Source of the DNA: JANWHQ01 sp963775275
GTDB taxonomy: Bacteria; Pseudomonadota; Alphaproteobacteria; Caulobacterales; Caulobacteraceae
Direction: 5' to 3'
Length of the DNA: 64,000 bases
NCBI GenBank assembly: GCA_963775275.1
Contig: CAVZII010000005.1
Span: forward strand, 2,046,001-2,110,000
Shown here: piece after piece, positions 1 to 8,854 of the stretch
Layout: each line of letters starts with the position of its first letter
Position numbering within the stretch: position 1 is the first letter of the stretch
Program-made: the position numbers and the translations under genes
Notes under the pieces: generated by a model
Told to the model about the DNA's origin: nothing
What the model saw: only the letters and a program-made list of their open reading frames with translations
The model's database searches: none

Positions 1-1
1 C

Positions 2-283
2 CTGGAGGCGCTGTGGCGCTGCGGGCCCTTGCCGCCGCGGCGCCTCATCGCCGAGGTCCAGGCGGCCCGCCCCTGGGGCGCGGCCACGATCAAGACCCTG
101 CTCGGCCGGCTGATGCACAAGCGCATCGTCCGCTCCGAGCGTCAGGACGGCCTGATCCGCTACCGGCCGCTGATCGATCGCGAGGCCTATGTGCGCGCAG
201 AGGTGCAGGCGCTGGTCGGGCGGCTGTTCGACGGCGATCCGGCGCGGCTGGCGGCCTTCCTGGAGAACGAAGGGCGGGGCTGA
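2..283 (+). CDS. BlaI/MecI/CopY-family transcriptional regulator, C-terminal part
   Basis: This is the 3' end of a gene whose start lies before the window. The visible 93 residues begin in the first helix (LEALWR) and continue through a winged helix with the family pattern TIKTLLGRLMHKRIV, then RYRPLIDREAYV. BlaI/MecI/CopY proteins are dimeric repressors, often paired with a BlaR-type membrane peptidase sensor, which would lie upstream and outside the window. A TTG at 29 could start a shorter frame, but the similarity continues upstream of it. The gene converges on the M13 peptidase gene. Family assignment is confident; the target genes are unknown. Confidence 0.75.
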   Translation: MEALWRCGPLPPRRLIAEVQAARPWGAATIKTLLGRLMHKRIVRSERQDGLIRYRPLIDREAYVRAEVQALVGRLFDGDPARLAAFLENEGRG

Positions 284-300
284 AGCGTCACGCCCCGCCC
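272..300. terminator. Hairpin between convergent genes
   Basis: A perfect 9-bp inverted repeat (GGGCGGGGC and its complement) with an 11-base loop overlaps the stop codon of the regulator gene and faces the end of the M13 peptidase gene. No T-tract follows, so a bidirectional terminator role is inferred from position only. Confidence 0.4.
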
Positions 301-319
301 CCAGGGCCCGCGCTCGCCG

Positions 320-2383
320 CTACCAGATGTGCACGCGCTGACCCGGCGCCCGGTAGAGCTTGTCGCCCGGCTTGACGTTCCACGCCGCGTACCAGGCGTC
401 CACATTGGGCAGCACCACGTCCACCCGCGCCTTGTCCGGCGAGTGCGGGTCCGAGACCATGAGCCGGCGCGCCATGTCCTCGCGCCACTTGTTCCGGTAG
501 TACTGGGCGTAGGCGAGGAAAAAGCGCTGATCGCCGGTCAGGCCGTCGATCACCGGCGCGGGCTTGCCGTGCAGGCTGGCGTGATAGGCGTCGAACGCCG
601 CCAGCACCCCGGCCAGGTCGGCGATGTTCTCGCCCATGGTCAGATCGCCGTTGATGTGCGCGCCGGGCAGGATCGGGAAGGCCTCGTACTGCGCCCCAAA
701 GGTCTTGGAGGCGGCCACGAACCGCTCCGCGTCGGCGGGCGTCCACCAGTCGGTCAGCGCGCCGTGGGCGTCGAACTTGCGGCCCTCGTCGTCGAAGCCA
801 TGCGACATCTCGTGGCCGATCACCGCGCCGATGGCGCCGTAGTTCACCGCCGAGTCGGCCTTGGGATCGAACACGGGCGGCTGCAGGATGGCGGCGGGGA
901 ACACGACCTCGTTGAAGGTCGGCTCGTTGTAGGCGTTGACCGTCTGGGGCGTCATCTCCCACTCGTCCTTGTCGACGGGCCGGCTGAGCCGTTCGACCTG
1001 GTAGTCCCACCTCCAGGCGATGGACCGCTTGACGTCGCCGTAGAGGTCGTTCGCCCGGATGACGAGGCTGGAATAGTCCTTCCACTTCTTGGGATAGCCG
1101 ATCTGGACGTCGAAGGCGGCCAGCTTCTCCAGCGCCTTGGTCTTGGTCTCGGGGCTCATCCAGGCGAGGTTGTTGATGCGCTGGCGGTAGGCGGCCTTCA
1201 GGTTGTCCACCAGGGCCATCATCTTGGCCTTGGAATCCGGCGGGAAGTACTCGGCCACATAGACCTGGCCGATCGCCTCGCCGAGGCCGGCGGAGACGGT
1301 GCGCACCGCCCGTTTCCAGCGCGCCGGCAGCTCGGGCTGGCCCGACAGGGTCTTGCCCTGGAAGTCGAACCGCGTGTCCACGAAGCGCGAGGACAGCACG
1401 CCCGCCGCATCGTCGGCGAGGTGGAAGGCCTGATAGGCCTTCAGCGTCTCGAGCGGCGTCGCCGCATAGATCGCGGCGATCTTGGGCACGGCCGTCTTGG
1501 CCCCGATGATCACCCGCTTGTTGGCGCCAAGGTCGCCGGTCGCGAAAAAGGCCTTCCAGTCGAACCCCGGCGCCATGGCCGTGAGCTCGTCCACGCTCAT
1601 GGGGTTGTAGATCTTGTCGGGGTCGCGCTCCTCCGCCTTGGTCCAGCTCGCCTGCGCCACCTGGGTCTCGAAGTCGACGATGGCCTTGGCGTTGGCCTCC
1701 GGCTCGGGCCAGCCGATCATCCCCAGCATCTTGGCGACATAGGCCTGGTAGGCCGTCTTCTTCTCGGCGAAGGAGTCCTTCAGGTAGTAGTCGCGGTCGG
1801 GCATGCCGAGGCCGCCCTGGTCGGCATAGACGGCGTAGCGGTCCGGATTCTTGAGGTCCGTGAAGATCTGCAGGTCGAAGAGGGAGAACTGGAAGCCCTT
1901 GGGCGCGGCGCCCATCAGGGCGGCGAGCTGGTCGCGGTCCTTCGCCTGCTTGATGGCGTCCAGGTCCGCGCCGAGCGGCCTGGCGTCCAGCGCCTCGACC
2001 GCCTTGTCGTCCATGTACGCCTTGTAGAAGGCGCCGACCTTGCCTTTCACGTCGCCGGCGGCGGGCGCGTCAGGCGCGCCGGCCGCGGACGCCTCGAGGA
2101 TCGCGTGGACCCGCGCCTCGGAGAGGTCGCGCAGGATGTTGACCGTGCCGTACCAGCTCCGATCGCCCGGGATCTCGGTCCTCGAGAGGTAGCCGCCGTT
2201 GGCGTACTCGAAGAAATCGTCGCCCGGCTTGACGGCGGTGTCGCGGCCGGCGAGGTCGAAGCCCCAGGCGCCGTAGCTGTGGGCGGCAAGGTCGGTCCGT
2301 GCGGCGCCTGCGGCCATGGAGGCCGGCGCGGCGCCGAGCAGAAGGGCCGCCGCGGCGGCCGCGGCGAGATAGCGGCTGTTCAA
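320..2383 (-). CDS. M13-family metallopeptidase (neprilysin/PepO type)
   Basis: A 687-residue zinc endopeptidase, predicted exported. The N-terminus is a signal peptide (alanine/leucine-rich core ending near SMAAGA). The M13 landmarks are present: NAYNEP substrate-binding motif, zinc site HEMSH in GHEMSHGFDDEG, the third ligand motif GENIADLAG, and a C-terminal RVHIW. Length matches the family (about 650-700). The start is a TTG with GGAG nine bases upstream; no better ATG lies nearby. It stands alone, with about 130 bp of promoter-sized space before it. In bacteria these enzymes cut short peptides in the periplasm; the substrate is unknown. Confidence 0.93.
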   Translation of the reverse strand: MNSRYLAAAAAAALLLGAAPASMAAGAARTDLAAHSYGAWGFDLAGRDTAVKPGDDFFEYANGGYLSRTEIPGDRSWYGTVNILRDLSEARVHAILEASAAGAPDAPAAGDVKGKVGAFYKAYMDDKAVEALDARPLGADLDAIKQAKDRDQLAALMGAAPKGFQFSLFDLQIFTDLKNPDRYAVYADQGGLGMPDRDYYLKDSFAEKKTAYQAYVAKMLGMIGWPEPEANAKAIVDFETQVAQASWTKAEERDPDKIYNPMSVDELTAMAPGFDWKAFFATGDLGANKRVIIGAKTAVPKIAAIYAATPLETLKAYQAFHLADDAAGVLSSRFVDTRFDFQGKTLSGQPELPARWKRAVRTVSAGLGEAIGQVYVAEYFPPDSKAKMMALVDNLKAAYRQRINNLAWMSPETKTKALEKLAAFDVQIGYPKKWKDYSSLVIRANDLYGDVKRSIAWRWDYQVERLSRPVDKDEWEMTPQTVNAYNEPTFNEVVFPAAILQPPVFDPKADSAVNYGAIGAVIGHEMSHGFDDEGRKFDAHGALTDWWTPADAERFVAASKTFGAQYEAFPILPGAHINGDLTMGENIADLAGVLAAFDAYHASLHGKPAPVIDGLTGDQRFFLAYAQYYRNKWREDMARRLMVSDPHSPDKARVDVVLPNVDAWYAAWNVKPGDKLYRAPGQRVHIW

Positions 2384-2517
2384 GGACGTTCGCTCCAGAT
2401 GATGCGCGCGGTCCCGATCCCGGCCCGCGTCCTGGCCGCGACTATCCCCGACCTCAGCCCTGTGGAAAACCCGGACGGCCGATTGTTACAGAGGTTTAAT
2501 CGCCGACCTGGCCGCCG

Positions 2518-3013
2518 CTACCGCTTGACCACCAGCTCGGGCGGCCGCTTGCGCGGGACCCATTGGCCCTTGCCGGGGAAGGCCTTCAGGATCTCACCGT
2601 CCCAAAGGCGGATGATCCGCTCCCTGAACAGCCAGCGTCCGCCCTGCTTGACCACCTGGTCCTGGTAGTAGCCGGTGAAGCGCAAGAGGTACGGCGGTTC
2701 GCCGTGGCACTCGGTCACGAAGGCGAAGGAGCGGGCCCTGCACGCTTCGCTCGTTCCCCTCGACCTGAAGCTGGCTCGTGTGGTGCTGGCGGCCGGGGAA
2801 GCCCGGGGCGTTCTTGTAGTGCTCGGCCAGCTTGCGGATGCCCGCGTGGCCTTCCCAGACGTCCGGATCCTCGAACACCTCCTCGACCATCCGCGCATCC
2901 GGCGTGAAGCAATCCAGCAGGCCGTCGATGTCGCCGGTGTCCAGCGTCCAGGCGTAGCGCGCGACCAGGTCCTGGATCGCGATGCGGTCCTCGATCGTGA
3001 GCGGCCCGGCCAT
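2518..3013 (-). pseudogene. SnoaL/NTF2-like protein, interrupted by a frameshift
   Basis: The N-terminal part (MAGPLTIEDRIAIQDLVARY, then a conserved HHTSQL) reads in one frame, and the remainder (RSFAFVTECHGEPP through GGRWLFRERII to the C-terminus) reads in another. The switch lies near 2733-2740 in a GGGCCC run and is explained by one extra base. Without it the product would be about 165 residues, a normal size for this alpha+beta-barrel family of small cyclases, dehydratases and isomerases. Its ATG overlaps the TGA of the upstream oxidoreductase gene by one base (TGATG), so the two are translationally coupled. It may be a true pseudogene or a sequence error. Confidence 0.7.
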
Positions 3014-3675
3014 CAGTAGCCCACCGTGAAGCGCTCGCGGTGGTGCGCCGGGCGCTCCAGCTCGTCGATCATGGCGACGGCGTAGTCCTCGAGCGAGATA
3101 TGGCTGCGACCCGACGCGTCGTAGAGCACGTGGTCCTTGCCGGCGCGGTATGTCCCGGTCCGCTCGCCGGGGAGCAGGAAGACCGAGGGGGCCACGAACA
3201 CCCAGTCCAGGCCCTCCGGCTCGTCCTTGAGCAGATAGTAGAGCGCGCGCGTGCCGCGGATGCCGCCCTTGAAGGGCTCGTACTCCTTGGGGAACTCCGG
3301 CGAGTCCAGGTACTCGACGCCCTCGGGCGTCTTCAGGCTCGCCGCGCCGCCCACGGCCAGGAACCGCGTCACGCCCGAGGCCTTCACGGCCGCGACGATG
3401 GCCTTGTGGCCGTTCATGTGCAGCTGGGTGACCTCGTCGCCGCCCGCCGTCTGTCGGCCAGGATTGAACGCCGAGATCACCGCATCGTGACCCTTCAGGG
3501 CCTCCGCCAGCGCGCCCACGTCGTGCACATCCGCCTTGACCGCCGTCACGCCCTTGCGGCCCGTCAGGGCCTCGGGCTTGCGCACGATCGCCGTCACCTC
3601 GTGGCCCCGGCTCAGCGCCTCGTCCAGGACCTTGGCCCCCACGAAGCCCGTGGCGCCGATCAGTGCGACCTTCAT
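3013..3675 (-). CDS. NAD(P)-dependent atypical SDR oxidoreductase
   Basis: A 220-residue protein starting with a Rossmann nucleotide-binding motif (VALIGATGFVG) followed by RGHEVTAIVRKPE, typical of small NmrA/YwnB-like NAD(P)-binding oxidoreductases. A GGGAGGG ribosome site lies six bases before the ATG. It is coupled to the downstream SnoaL-like gene. A clear paralogue lies at 31120-31731; both begin MK(V/I)ALIGA and end HH-R-RFTVGY, so one probably arose by duplication. The substrate cannot be read from sequence. Confidence 0.85.
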   Translation of the reverse strand: MKVALIGATGFVGAKVLDEALSRGHEVTAIVRKPEALTGRKGVTAVKADVHDVGALAEALKGHDAVISAFNPGRQTAGGDEVTQLHMNGHKAIVAAVKASGVTRFLAVGGAASLKTPEGVEYLDSPEFPKEYEPFKGGIRGTRALYYLLKDEPEGLDWVFVAPSVFLLPGERTGTYRAGKDHVLYDASGRSHISLEDYAVAMIDELERPAHHRERFTVGY

Positions 3676-3751
3676 TCCGGTCCCTCCCGTATGTTTCCTG
3701 CATTAACCGCACGGGCCCCTGATGCTGCAAGACGGCGAGGGCGCAACGGGG

Positions 3752-4189
3752 CTATCCCTTGAGGATCGCCATCACCCCCGTGCCGGTGGCGAGCGGCGTC
3801 GAACCGCCTCCGGCGAAGAGCTCGCCCGAGGCGAAGATCATGCTGGCGCCCAGCCGGTCGAGCCGGCCCTTCGCGATATGGCGGCCGGGCAGGGCCGGCT
3901 TCAGGAAGTGGGTGGTCAGCGACACCGAGGCGAAGGTCTTGCCCTCGCTGATCCGCGCGAAGGCGGCCATGGCCAGGGCGTAGTCCAGCATGGCCGTGAC
4001 GATGCCGCCCTGGATCTGGCCGCCGGCCTGCAGGAAGTCGGCGCCCGGCTCGAAGGCCACGCTCGCCGTCCCGGCCTCCGGGTCCATCTCCAGGATCTCG
4101 CCCTTGAGCAGGCGCGCGAGCGGATCGCGCATGGCGAGCGGCGGGCCCAGCGTCTGGAACGCCTTGAGGAATCGATGGGGCTCGCTCAC
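3752..4189 (-). CDS. PaaI-family (hot-dog fold) thioesterase
   Basis: A 145-residue hot-dog fold protein with the PaaI signature (LQAGGQIQGGIVTAMLDYAL; then SVSLTTHFLKPALPG). Such enzymes hydrolyse acyl- or aryl-acyl-CoA thioesters, and the family often accompanies aromatic degradation. The start is a GTG preceded by GGAGGAAG. It is divergent from ligA with about 50 bp between, so the two may share a promoter region. Confidence 0.85.
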   Translation of the reverse strand: MSEPHRFLKAFQTLGPPLAMRDPLARLLKGEILEMDPEAGTASVAFEPGADFLQAGGQIQGGIVTAMLDYALAMAAFARISEGKTFASVSLTTHFLKPALPGRHIAKGRLDRLGASMIFASGELFAGGGSTPLATGTGVMAILKG

Positions 4190-4240
4190 GACTGCGCTTC
4201 CTCCTGGGTCGGGATCGCGGCTCTCTGTTATCCTGTGCGC

Positions 4241-4636
4241 GTGACCCGCGCCTCGCCAAATCCGCTGCCGCCCCCGCCCTTCGACCTGGAGCCGCCGGGG
4301 ACCTGGCTCTACACGGGCCCCGACTCCACGCGTGGCGAGCGGCTGAACCGGTTCTGCCTCAGCCTGAAGTCGCCGGCCAGCCGCGAACGCTTCCTGGCCG
4401 ACGAGGCCGGCTACGCGGCTGGCTTCGCCCTGACCCCCGCCGAGCTGGCGCTGGTGGCCGCGCGCGACTGGACCGGGCTGGTCGAGGCGGGCGCCCATGT
4501 GCAGGCGGTGCTCAAGCTCGCCGCCACGCTCGGGCTGAACCTCTACCACGTGGGCGCGCACCACGCCGGGACCGACGCGGCGACGCTGGAGGCGGCCTGC
4601 CCGCGCCTCGTCGCCGGCCTTCCCGGGCGCGCCTGA
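4241..4636 (+). CDS. ligA: Protocatechuate 4,5-dioxygenase alpha subunit (LigA family)
   Basis: A 131-residue small subunit of a class III extradiol dioxygenase. Family features are SPASRERFLADEAGY, FALTPAELALVAARDW and a C-terminal LGLNLYHVGAHHAG. LigA caps the LigB active site and contributes to substrate binding. The start is one of two in-frame GTG codons (4235 or 4241); no strong ribosome site decides between them. The stop is only two bases before the ligB start, and the pair occupies the usual LigA-LigB arrangement. The substrate is most likely protocatechuate; gallate-type substrates are possible. Confidence 0.88.
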   Translation: MTRASPNPLPPPPFDLEPPGTWLYTGPDSTRGERLNRFCLSLKSPASRERFLADEAGYAAGFALTPAELALVAARDWTGLVEAGAHVQAVLKLAATLGLNLYHVGAHHAGTDAATLEAACPRLVAGLPGRA

Positions 4637-4638
4637 CC

Positions 4639-5481
4639 GTGGCCAGGATCATCGGCGGGATCGGCATCTCCCATACGCCCTCGATGGGCGTGGAGTACGA
4701 CCGGGGCCTCGCCCGCGGCTGGGCGCCGGAATGGAAGATCTGGTTCGACGGCGCGCAGCCTGTCCGCGCGTGGTTGCAGGAAGCCAAGCCGGACCAGGTG
4801 GTGATCGTCTACAACGACCACCTGAACCACTTCGAGTTCGACGCCTATCCGACGCTGGCGATCGGCGTCGCCGACGCCTTCCCCCAGGCCGACGAGGGCT
4901 TCGGCCTTCGCCCCTTCCCGAGCCTGCCGGGCGATCCGGCCTTCGGCTGGAAGATCACCGAGTCCCTGGTGCGCGGCGGCTTCGATATGACCGTCTGCCA
5001 GGAGCTGGCCGTCGATCACGGGATCTACTCCTGGCTGCCCTATGTGGCGGACCCGCCCTGGCCCTGGCCGGTGACGCCGATCGCGGTCAACATGATCCGC
5101 CATCCGATCCCGACCAACGAGCGCCTGCGCGACCTCGGGGCGGCGCTCAGGCGCGCCATCGAGGCCGTCCCCGGCGACCAGCGCGTCCTGGTGATCGGCA
5201 CGGGCGGCATGTCGCACCAGATCTCCGGCGGCCGCTTCGGCATGGCCAACGAGGCGCTCGACCAGGTCTTCCTGGACCGGCTGGAGCGGGGCCTTGCCGA
5301 GCTCGTGGCGATCCCGCAGTCCGAGTACATGCGCCTGGGCGGAACCGAGGCGGCCGAGCTCGCCATCTGGTTCGCCATGCGCGCGGCCTTGTCCGACCGC
5401 ATCTCCAAAGTCTATGCCTTCCGCACCTTCCCCAAGATCACCGGCTGCGGCGTGATCGTCTTCCAGGAACCGGAGTTCTGA
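4639..5481 (+). CDS. ligB: Protocatechuate 4,5-dioxygenase beta subunit (LigB family)
   Basis: The 280-residue catalytic subunit. It opens the aromatic ring next to the hydroxyls using O2 and non-haem Fe(II). Iron ligands known from Sphingobium LigB (His12, His61, Glu242) correspond to His12 (SHTPS), His61 (NDHLNH) and Glu240 (GTEAAELAIW); the catalytic His195 corresponds to His193 (GGMSHQ). The start is GTG. ligA lies two bases upstream, and the downstream sulfotransferase gene starts one base after the ligB stop, so all three are one operon. Catalytic competence is well supported; the precise substrate is inferred. Confidence 0.92.
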   Translation: MARIIGGIGISHTPSMGVEYDRGLARGWAPEWKIWFDGAQPVRAWLQEAKPDQVVIVYNDHLNHFEFDAYPTLAIGVADAFPQADEGFGLRPFPSLPGDPAFGWKITESLVRGGFDMTVCQELAVDHGIYSWLPYVADPPWPWPVTPIAVNMIRHPIPTNERLRDLGAALRRAIEAVPGDQRVLVIGTGGMSHQISGGRFGMANEALDQVFLDRLERGLAELVAIPQSEYMRLGGTEAAELAIWFAMRAALSDRISKVYAFRTFPKITGCGVIVFQEPEF

Positions 5482-5482
5482 G

Positions 5483-6118
5483 GTGCTGAAAGTCATCGGC
5501 GCGGGCCTGCCGCGCACCGCCACCTGGTCGCAGAAGCTGGCGCTCCAGACGCTGGGCTTCGGGCCCTGCTACCACATGAGCGAAGCGCTCGAGCACCCGG
5601 ACCACTGGCCGCTCTGGGAGGCCGCCGCGCGCGGCGAGCGCGTGGACTGGGAGGCGATCTTCCAGGGCTGGGGCTCCACCACCGACGCGCCGGCCTGCGG
5701 CTTCTTCAGGGAGCTCGCCGCGGCCTATCCCGAAGCCAAGGTCCTGCTCAGCGTCCGCGACGAGGAGAAATGGTTCGCCTCGACCCAGAACACCATCCTC
5801 AACCCCGCCGTCGCCGGCTTCCACGCCGCGCGCGGCAGCCTGCCCATGGTCGAGGCCATCGGCTGGGGCACGGACCCGCGCCTTCACGACAAGGACTGGA
5901 TGCTCAAGCGGTATCGCCGGCACAACAAGGAGGTGAAGGCGGCGATCCGGCCGGAGCGCCTGCTGGTCTACGACGTGGCCCAGGGCTGGGCGCCGCTCTG
6001 CGCCTTCCTCGGCGTCCCGGTCCCCGACGAGCCCTTCCCGCAGGTGAACTCCACCGACGAGTTCAAGCAGATGATCGAGGCCCGCCAGAGCGCCGGCTCC
6101 ATCGCCGACGCGCATTGA
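5483..6118 (+). CDS. Sulfotransferase-family protein
   Basis: A 211-residue protein of the short eukaryote-like sulfotransferase family (Sulfotransfer_4 type). The PAPS-binding loop region at the N-terminus reads VIGAGLPRTAT, and the 3'-phosphate motif region reads VLLSVRDEEKWFAST. It starts with GTG one base after ligB, with GGAG just upstream, so it is co-transcribed with ligAB. Proteins of this type frequently sit in aromatic-degradation loci of Sphingomonads and Caulobacterales, but their substrate is not established. The IS4-family element begins a few bases after the stop. Confidence 0.82.
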   Translation: MLKVIGAGLPRTATWSQKLALQTLGFGPCYHMSEALEHPDHWPLWEAAARGERVDWEAIFQGWGSTTDAPACGFFRELAAAYPEAKVLLSVRDEEKWFASTQNTILNPAVAGFHAARGSLPMVEAIGWGTDPRLHDKDWMLKRYRRHNKEVKAAIRPERLLVYDVAQGWAPLCAFLGVPVPDEPFPQVNSTDEFKQMIEARQSAGSIADAH

Positions 6119-6124
6119 CCGGGG

Positions 6125-7652
6125 CCTGGTCCTCCCCCGCTTGCGGCTAGGGGATGCACAGATCTCACGGCTGGATGACTCGGGCGTGATTGGCCTGGGC
6201 GCTGTTGGGTTGATTCGTTGAGCGACGCTTTGGTTGGAGGTGTCGCGATGACGGCGGTTGAATGGTCGCTTGGCGGGTTCGGGGATGGTCGGATCGACCG
6301 ACGGGGCGGCGAGTTGCTCTCGTGCATGGTATCGCACCAGAGCGTCTGCCTTCGGCGGATGGCGCGGGGGGCGCGGCATCTGATCGTAGGCTTCAATCGG
6401 TTCTTGGCGAACGGGCGAGTGACGACACAGAGCCTGATCGAGGGCTGGGGCTGGGAGGCGTCGGCGGCCTGCGCCGGGCGTCATGTGCTGGCCATCCAGG
6501 ACACCAGCGAGATCAGCTTCCGCACCACGGACGAGCGGCTCAGGGAGTTGGGAGAGATCGGCAAGGGCGGCCGCGCCCGGGGCCTGTTGCTGCACCCGAT
6601 GCTGGCCGTGGACGCGGCCACTGGCGCGTTGCTGGGCCTGGCGGCGGGCCAGATCTGGACCCGGGAGGGCCGGGTGGCGACGCCGCACGGCAAGCGGGCC
6701 TTGGAGGACAAGGAGTCGCAGCGTTGGCTGTCGACGGCCGAGGCGGCCAAGCCGGTCCTGGCCCACGCGGCCATGGTGACGGAGGTCAGCGACCGGGAGA
6801 GCGACATCTACGCCAAGTGGGCGCGAACGCCGGAGGCGAAGTTCCACATCCTGACGCGGGCCATGCACGACCGGCCGATCGAGGAGGGCGGCAGGCTGTC
6901 GACGGCTCCGCTGGCCTCGGCGGGCATGGCCGTGGTGGAGGATCTGCGCGAGCGGGCAGGCCGCCCGGCCAGACAGGCCCATCTTCTGGTCCGCTATGGA
7001 GAGATCACGTTGAAGCGGCCCCTCAAGACCGCCGAGACAGGCCTGCCCAAGACGGTTCGCGTGAGCCTGGTGGAGGTGAGCGAACAAGATGCGCCCCAGG
7101 GCGTGGAGCCGGTCCTGTGGCGGCTCTTGACCACCCATCCCATCGAGGACGCGGCCATGGCCTGGCGGGTGGTGGGCTGGTACCGCCAGCGCTGGATCAT
7201 CGAGCAGTTCTTCCGGACCCTGAAGCAGCAGGGCCTGCAGCTGGAGGACAGCCAGATCGAGAGCGCCGAGCGGCTCATCAAGCTCACCGCCATCGCCGCG
7301 CGGGCGGCCTGCATCATCATGCAGCTCGTCCAGGCCCGCCACGGCAGGTCCGACCAGCCGGCCGGGGTCGCCTTCACTCCGGCAGAGATCGTCACGCTCC
7401 AGGCTCTCGTGCCCGAGCTCGAAGGCAAGACCGCCTTGCAGAAGAACCCGCACGCCCCAGGCTCCCTCGCCTGGGCCGGCTGGGCCATCGCCAAGCTCGG
7501 CGGATGGGACGGCTACCCCAACTCCAAGCCGCCAGGACCCATCACCTTCAGACACGGCCTCCAGTACTTCCGGTCCCTCTCCGCTGGATGGGCCCTGCGC
7601 GAGGCCCTCGGCGATGTGTGAATCGCCTAGCCGCAAGCGGGGGAGGACCAGG
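6125..7652 (+). mobile_element. IS4-family insertion sequence, about 1.53 kb
   Basis: The element is bounded by inverted ends that match over the first 27 bases without a mismatch and then more loosely to about 40 bases. The ends start CCTGGTCCTCCCCCGC at 6125 and, on the complement, at 7652. A single intact transposase gene lies between them. No target duplication is evident at these boundaries. The element sits between the ligAB operon and the end of the CoA-transferase gene, six bases from that gene's stop codon. Related ends recur at 57678-58079. Confidence 0.8.
6248..7621 (+). CDS. IS4-family transposase
   Basis: A 457-residue DDE transposase. Counted from the chosen start, the catalytic acids are Asp85 (AIQDTSE), Asp182 (EVSDRESDIY) and Glu319. 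The YREK signature of the IS4 family, Y-2-R-3-E-6-K, is met exactly in WYRQRWIIEQFFRTLK. Spacing and motifs resemble the Tn5/IS50 branch. The ATG at 6248 is chosen because GGAGG lies seven bases upstream; an in-frame TTG at 6218 has no such site. No frameshift or stop interrupts the frame, so it is potentially active. Confidence 0.93.
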   Translation: MTAVEWSLGGFGDGRIDRRGGELLSCMVSHQSVCLRRMARGARHLIVGFNRFLANGRVTTQSLIEGWGWEASAACAGRHVLAIQDTSEISFRTTDERLRELGEIGKGGRARGLLLHPMLAVDAATGALLGLAAGQIWTREGRVATPHGKRALEDKESQRWLSTAEAAKPVLAHAAMVTEVSDRESDIYAKWARTPEAKFHILTRAMHDRPIEEGGRLSTAPLASAGMAVVEDLRERAGRPARQAHLLVRYGEITLKRPLKTAETGLPKTVRVSLVEVSEQDAPQGVEPVLWRLLTTHPIEDAAMAWRVVGWYRQRWIIEQFFRTLKQQGLQLEDSQIESAERLIKLTAIAARAACIIMQLVQARHGRSDQPAGVAFTPAEIVTLQALVPELEGKTALQKNPHAPGSLAWAGWAIAKLGGWDGYPNSKPPGPITFRHGLQYFRSLSAGWALREALGDV

Positions 7653-7657
7653 GAGGA

Positions 7658-8854
7658 CTACACCACCCCCTTCGCCTTCAGCGCCTCCAGCGCGTCCGCG
7701 CCGATCCCGAGCGCGCCATAGACCTCCGCGTTGTCCTGGCCGGGGACGGCGGGCGCGGGCGTCCTCACCGCGCCCGGCGTCGCGGACAGCCTGGGGAAGA
7801 CGTTCTGCATCTTGATCGAGCCCCATTTCGGGTGGGGCAGCTCGACGATCGCCTCGCGCGCGGCGAACTGCGGGTCGGCCAGCATCTCGGGGGCGCGGAA
7901 GATCCGCCCGGCCGGCACGCCGGCCTCGACCAGCAGGGCCTCCAGCTCGGCCACGGGCCTGGTCCGCGTCCAGTCCGCGATCAGGTCGTCGAGCTCGTCC
8001 TGGCGCTCGCCTCTGGCGATGTGGGCGGCGTAGCGCGGATCCTCGGCCAGCTCCGGGCGGCCCATGGCGGCGGCCAGGCGCCTGAACACCGTGTCCTGGT
8101 TCGCCCCGATCAGGAGCTCGCCGTCGGCGCAGGGATAGACGTTGGACGGCGCCAGGCCCGGCAGGATCGAGCCCGAGCGCTCGCGGACATAGCCCGCGAC
8201 GGCATAGTCGGGCACCAGGCTCTCCATCACCTGCAGCACCGCCTCGTAGATGGCGGAGTCGATCATCTGGCCCTGGCCGGTCAGGTCGCGATGGCGCAGC
8301 GCCGCCAGGGCGCCCAGGCACGCATAGGTCGCCGCCAGGGTGTCGCCGATGGAGATCCCCATGCGCGAGGGCGGCCGGTCGGCCTCGCCCACCACGTGGC
8401 GCCAGCCGCCCATGGCCTCGCCGATGCCGCCATAGCCCGGGCGCCCCGCATAGGGTCCGGTCTGCCCGTATCCGGAGACCCGCACCACGATCAGCCGGGG
8501 GTTCCGCTGCAACAGCGCGTCCGGCGCCAGTCCCCAGGCCTCCAGCGTCCCCGGCCGGAAGTTCTCGATCAGGATATCGGCCGCCTCGATCAGGCGGCGC
8601 GCGAGGTCGCGCCCCTCCTCGGTGCGCAGGTTGGCCGTGACGCTCTTCTTGTTGCGGGCGATCACCTCCCACCACAGCGGCGTCTCGCCCCGGCCCCAGT
8701 CGCGCATGGGGTCGCCCTTGCCGGGCGGCTCGATCTTGATGACCTGCGCGCCCATGTCGCCCAGCAGCTGGCCGCAGAAGGGGCCGGCGATCAGCTGCCC
8801 CATCTCCACGACCTTCAGGCCCTTCAGGGGCCCGGTGTTGGCGGCGTCCGCCAT
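7658..8854 (-). CDS. CaiB/BaiF family (class III) CoA transferase
   Basis: A 398-residue family III CoA transferase. The N-terminus reads GLKVVEMGQLIAGPFCGQLLGD, the glycine-rich and aspartate region reads GISIGDTLAATYACLGAL with the expected catalytic Asp near 171, and the mid-region SGYGQTGPYAGRPGYGG is typical. It would move CoA from a donor thioester onto a carboxylic acid. Its ATG directly abuts the TGA of the FAH-family gene, so it is the last gene of a leftward unit beginning with MarR regulators. The acceptor acid, probably an aromatic or ring-cleavage acid, is inferred from context. Confidence 0.9.
   Translation of the reverse strand: MADAANTGPLKGLKVVEMGQLIAGPFCGQLLGDMGAQVIKIEPPGKGDPMRDWGRGETPLWWEVIARNKKSVTANLRTEEGRDLARRLIEAADILIENFRPGTLEAWGLAPDALLQRNPRLIVVRVSGYGQTGPYAGRPGYGGIGEAMGGWRHVVGEADRPPSRMGISIGDTLAATYACLGALAALRHRDLTGQGQMIDSAIYEAVLQVMESLVPDYAVAGYVRERSGSILPGLAPSNVYPCADGELLIGANQDTVFRRLAAAMGRPELAEDPRYAAHIARGERQDELDDLIADWTRTRPVAELEALLVEAGVPAGRIFRAPEMLADPQFAAREAIVELPHPKWGSIKMQNVFPRLSATPGAVRTPAPAVPGQDNAEVYGALGIGADALEALKAKGVV

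Noticed and set aside
329..2668. A 779-codon plus-strand frame
   Set aside because: It is antisense to the M13 peptidase, which has all family motifs; composition is the usual antisense of GC-rich coding DNA.
5438..7636. A 732-codon minus-strand frame across the lig operon end and the IS
   Set aside because: It crosses an IS boundary and is antisense to the sulfotransferase and transposase genes.
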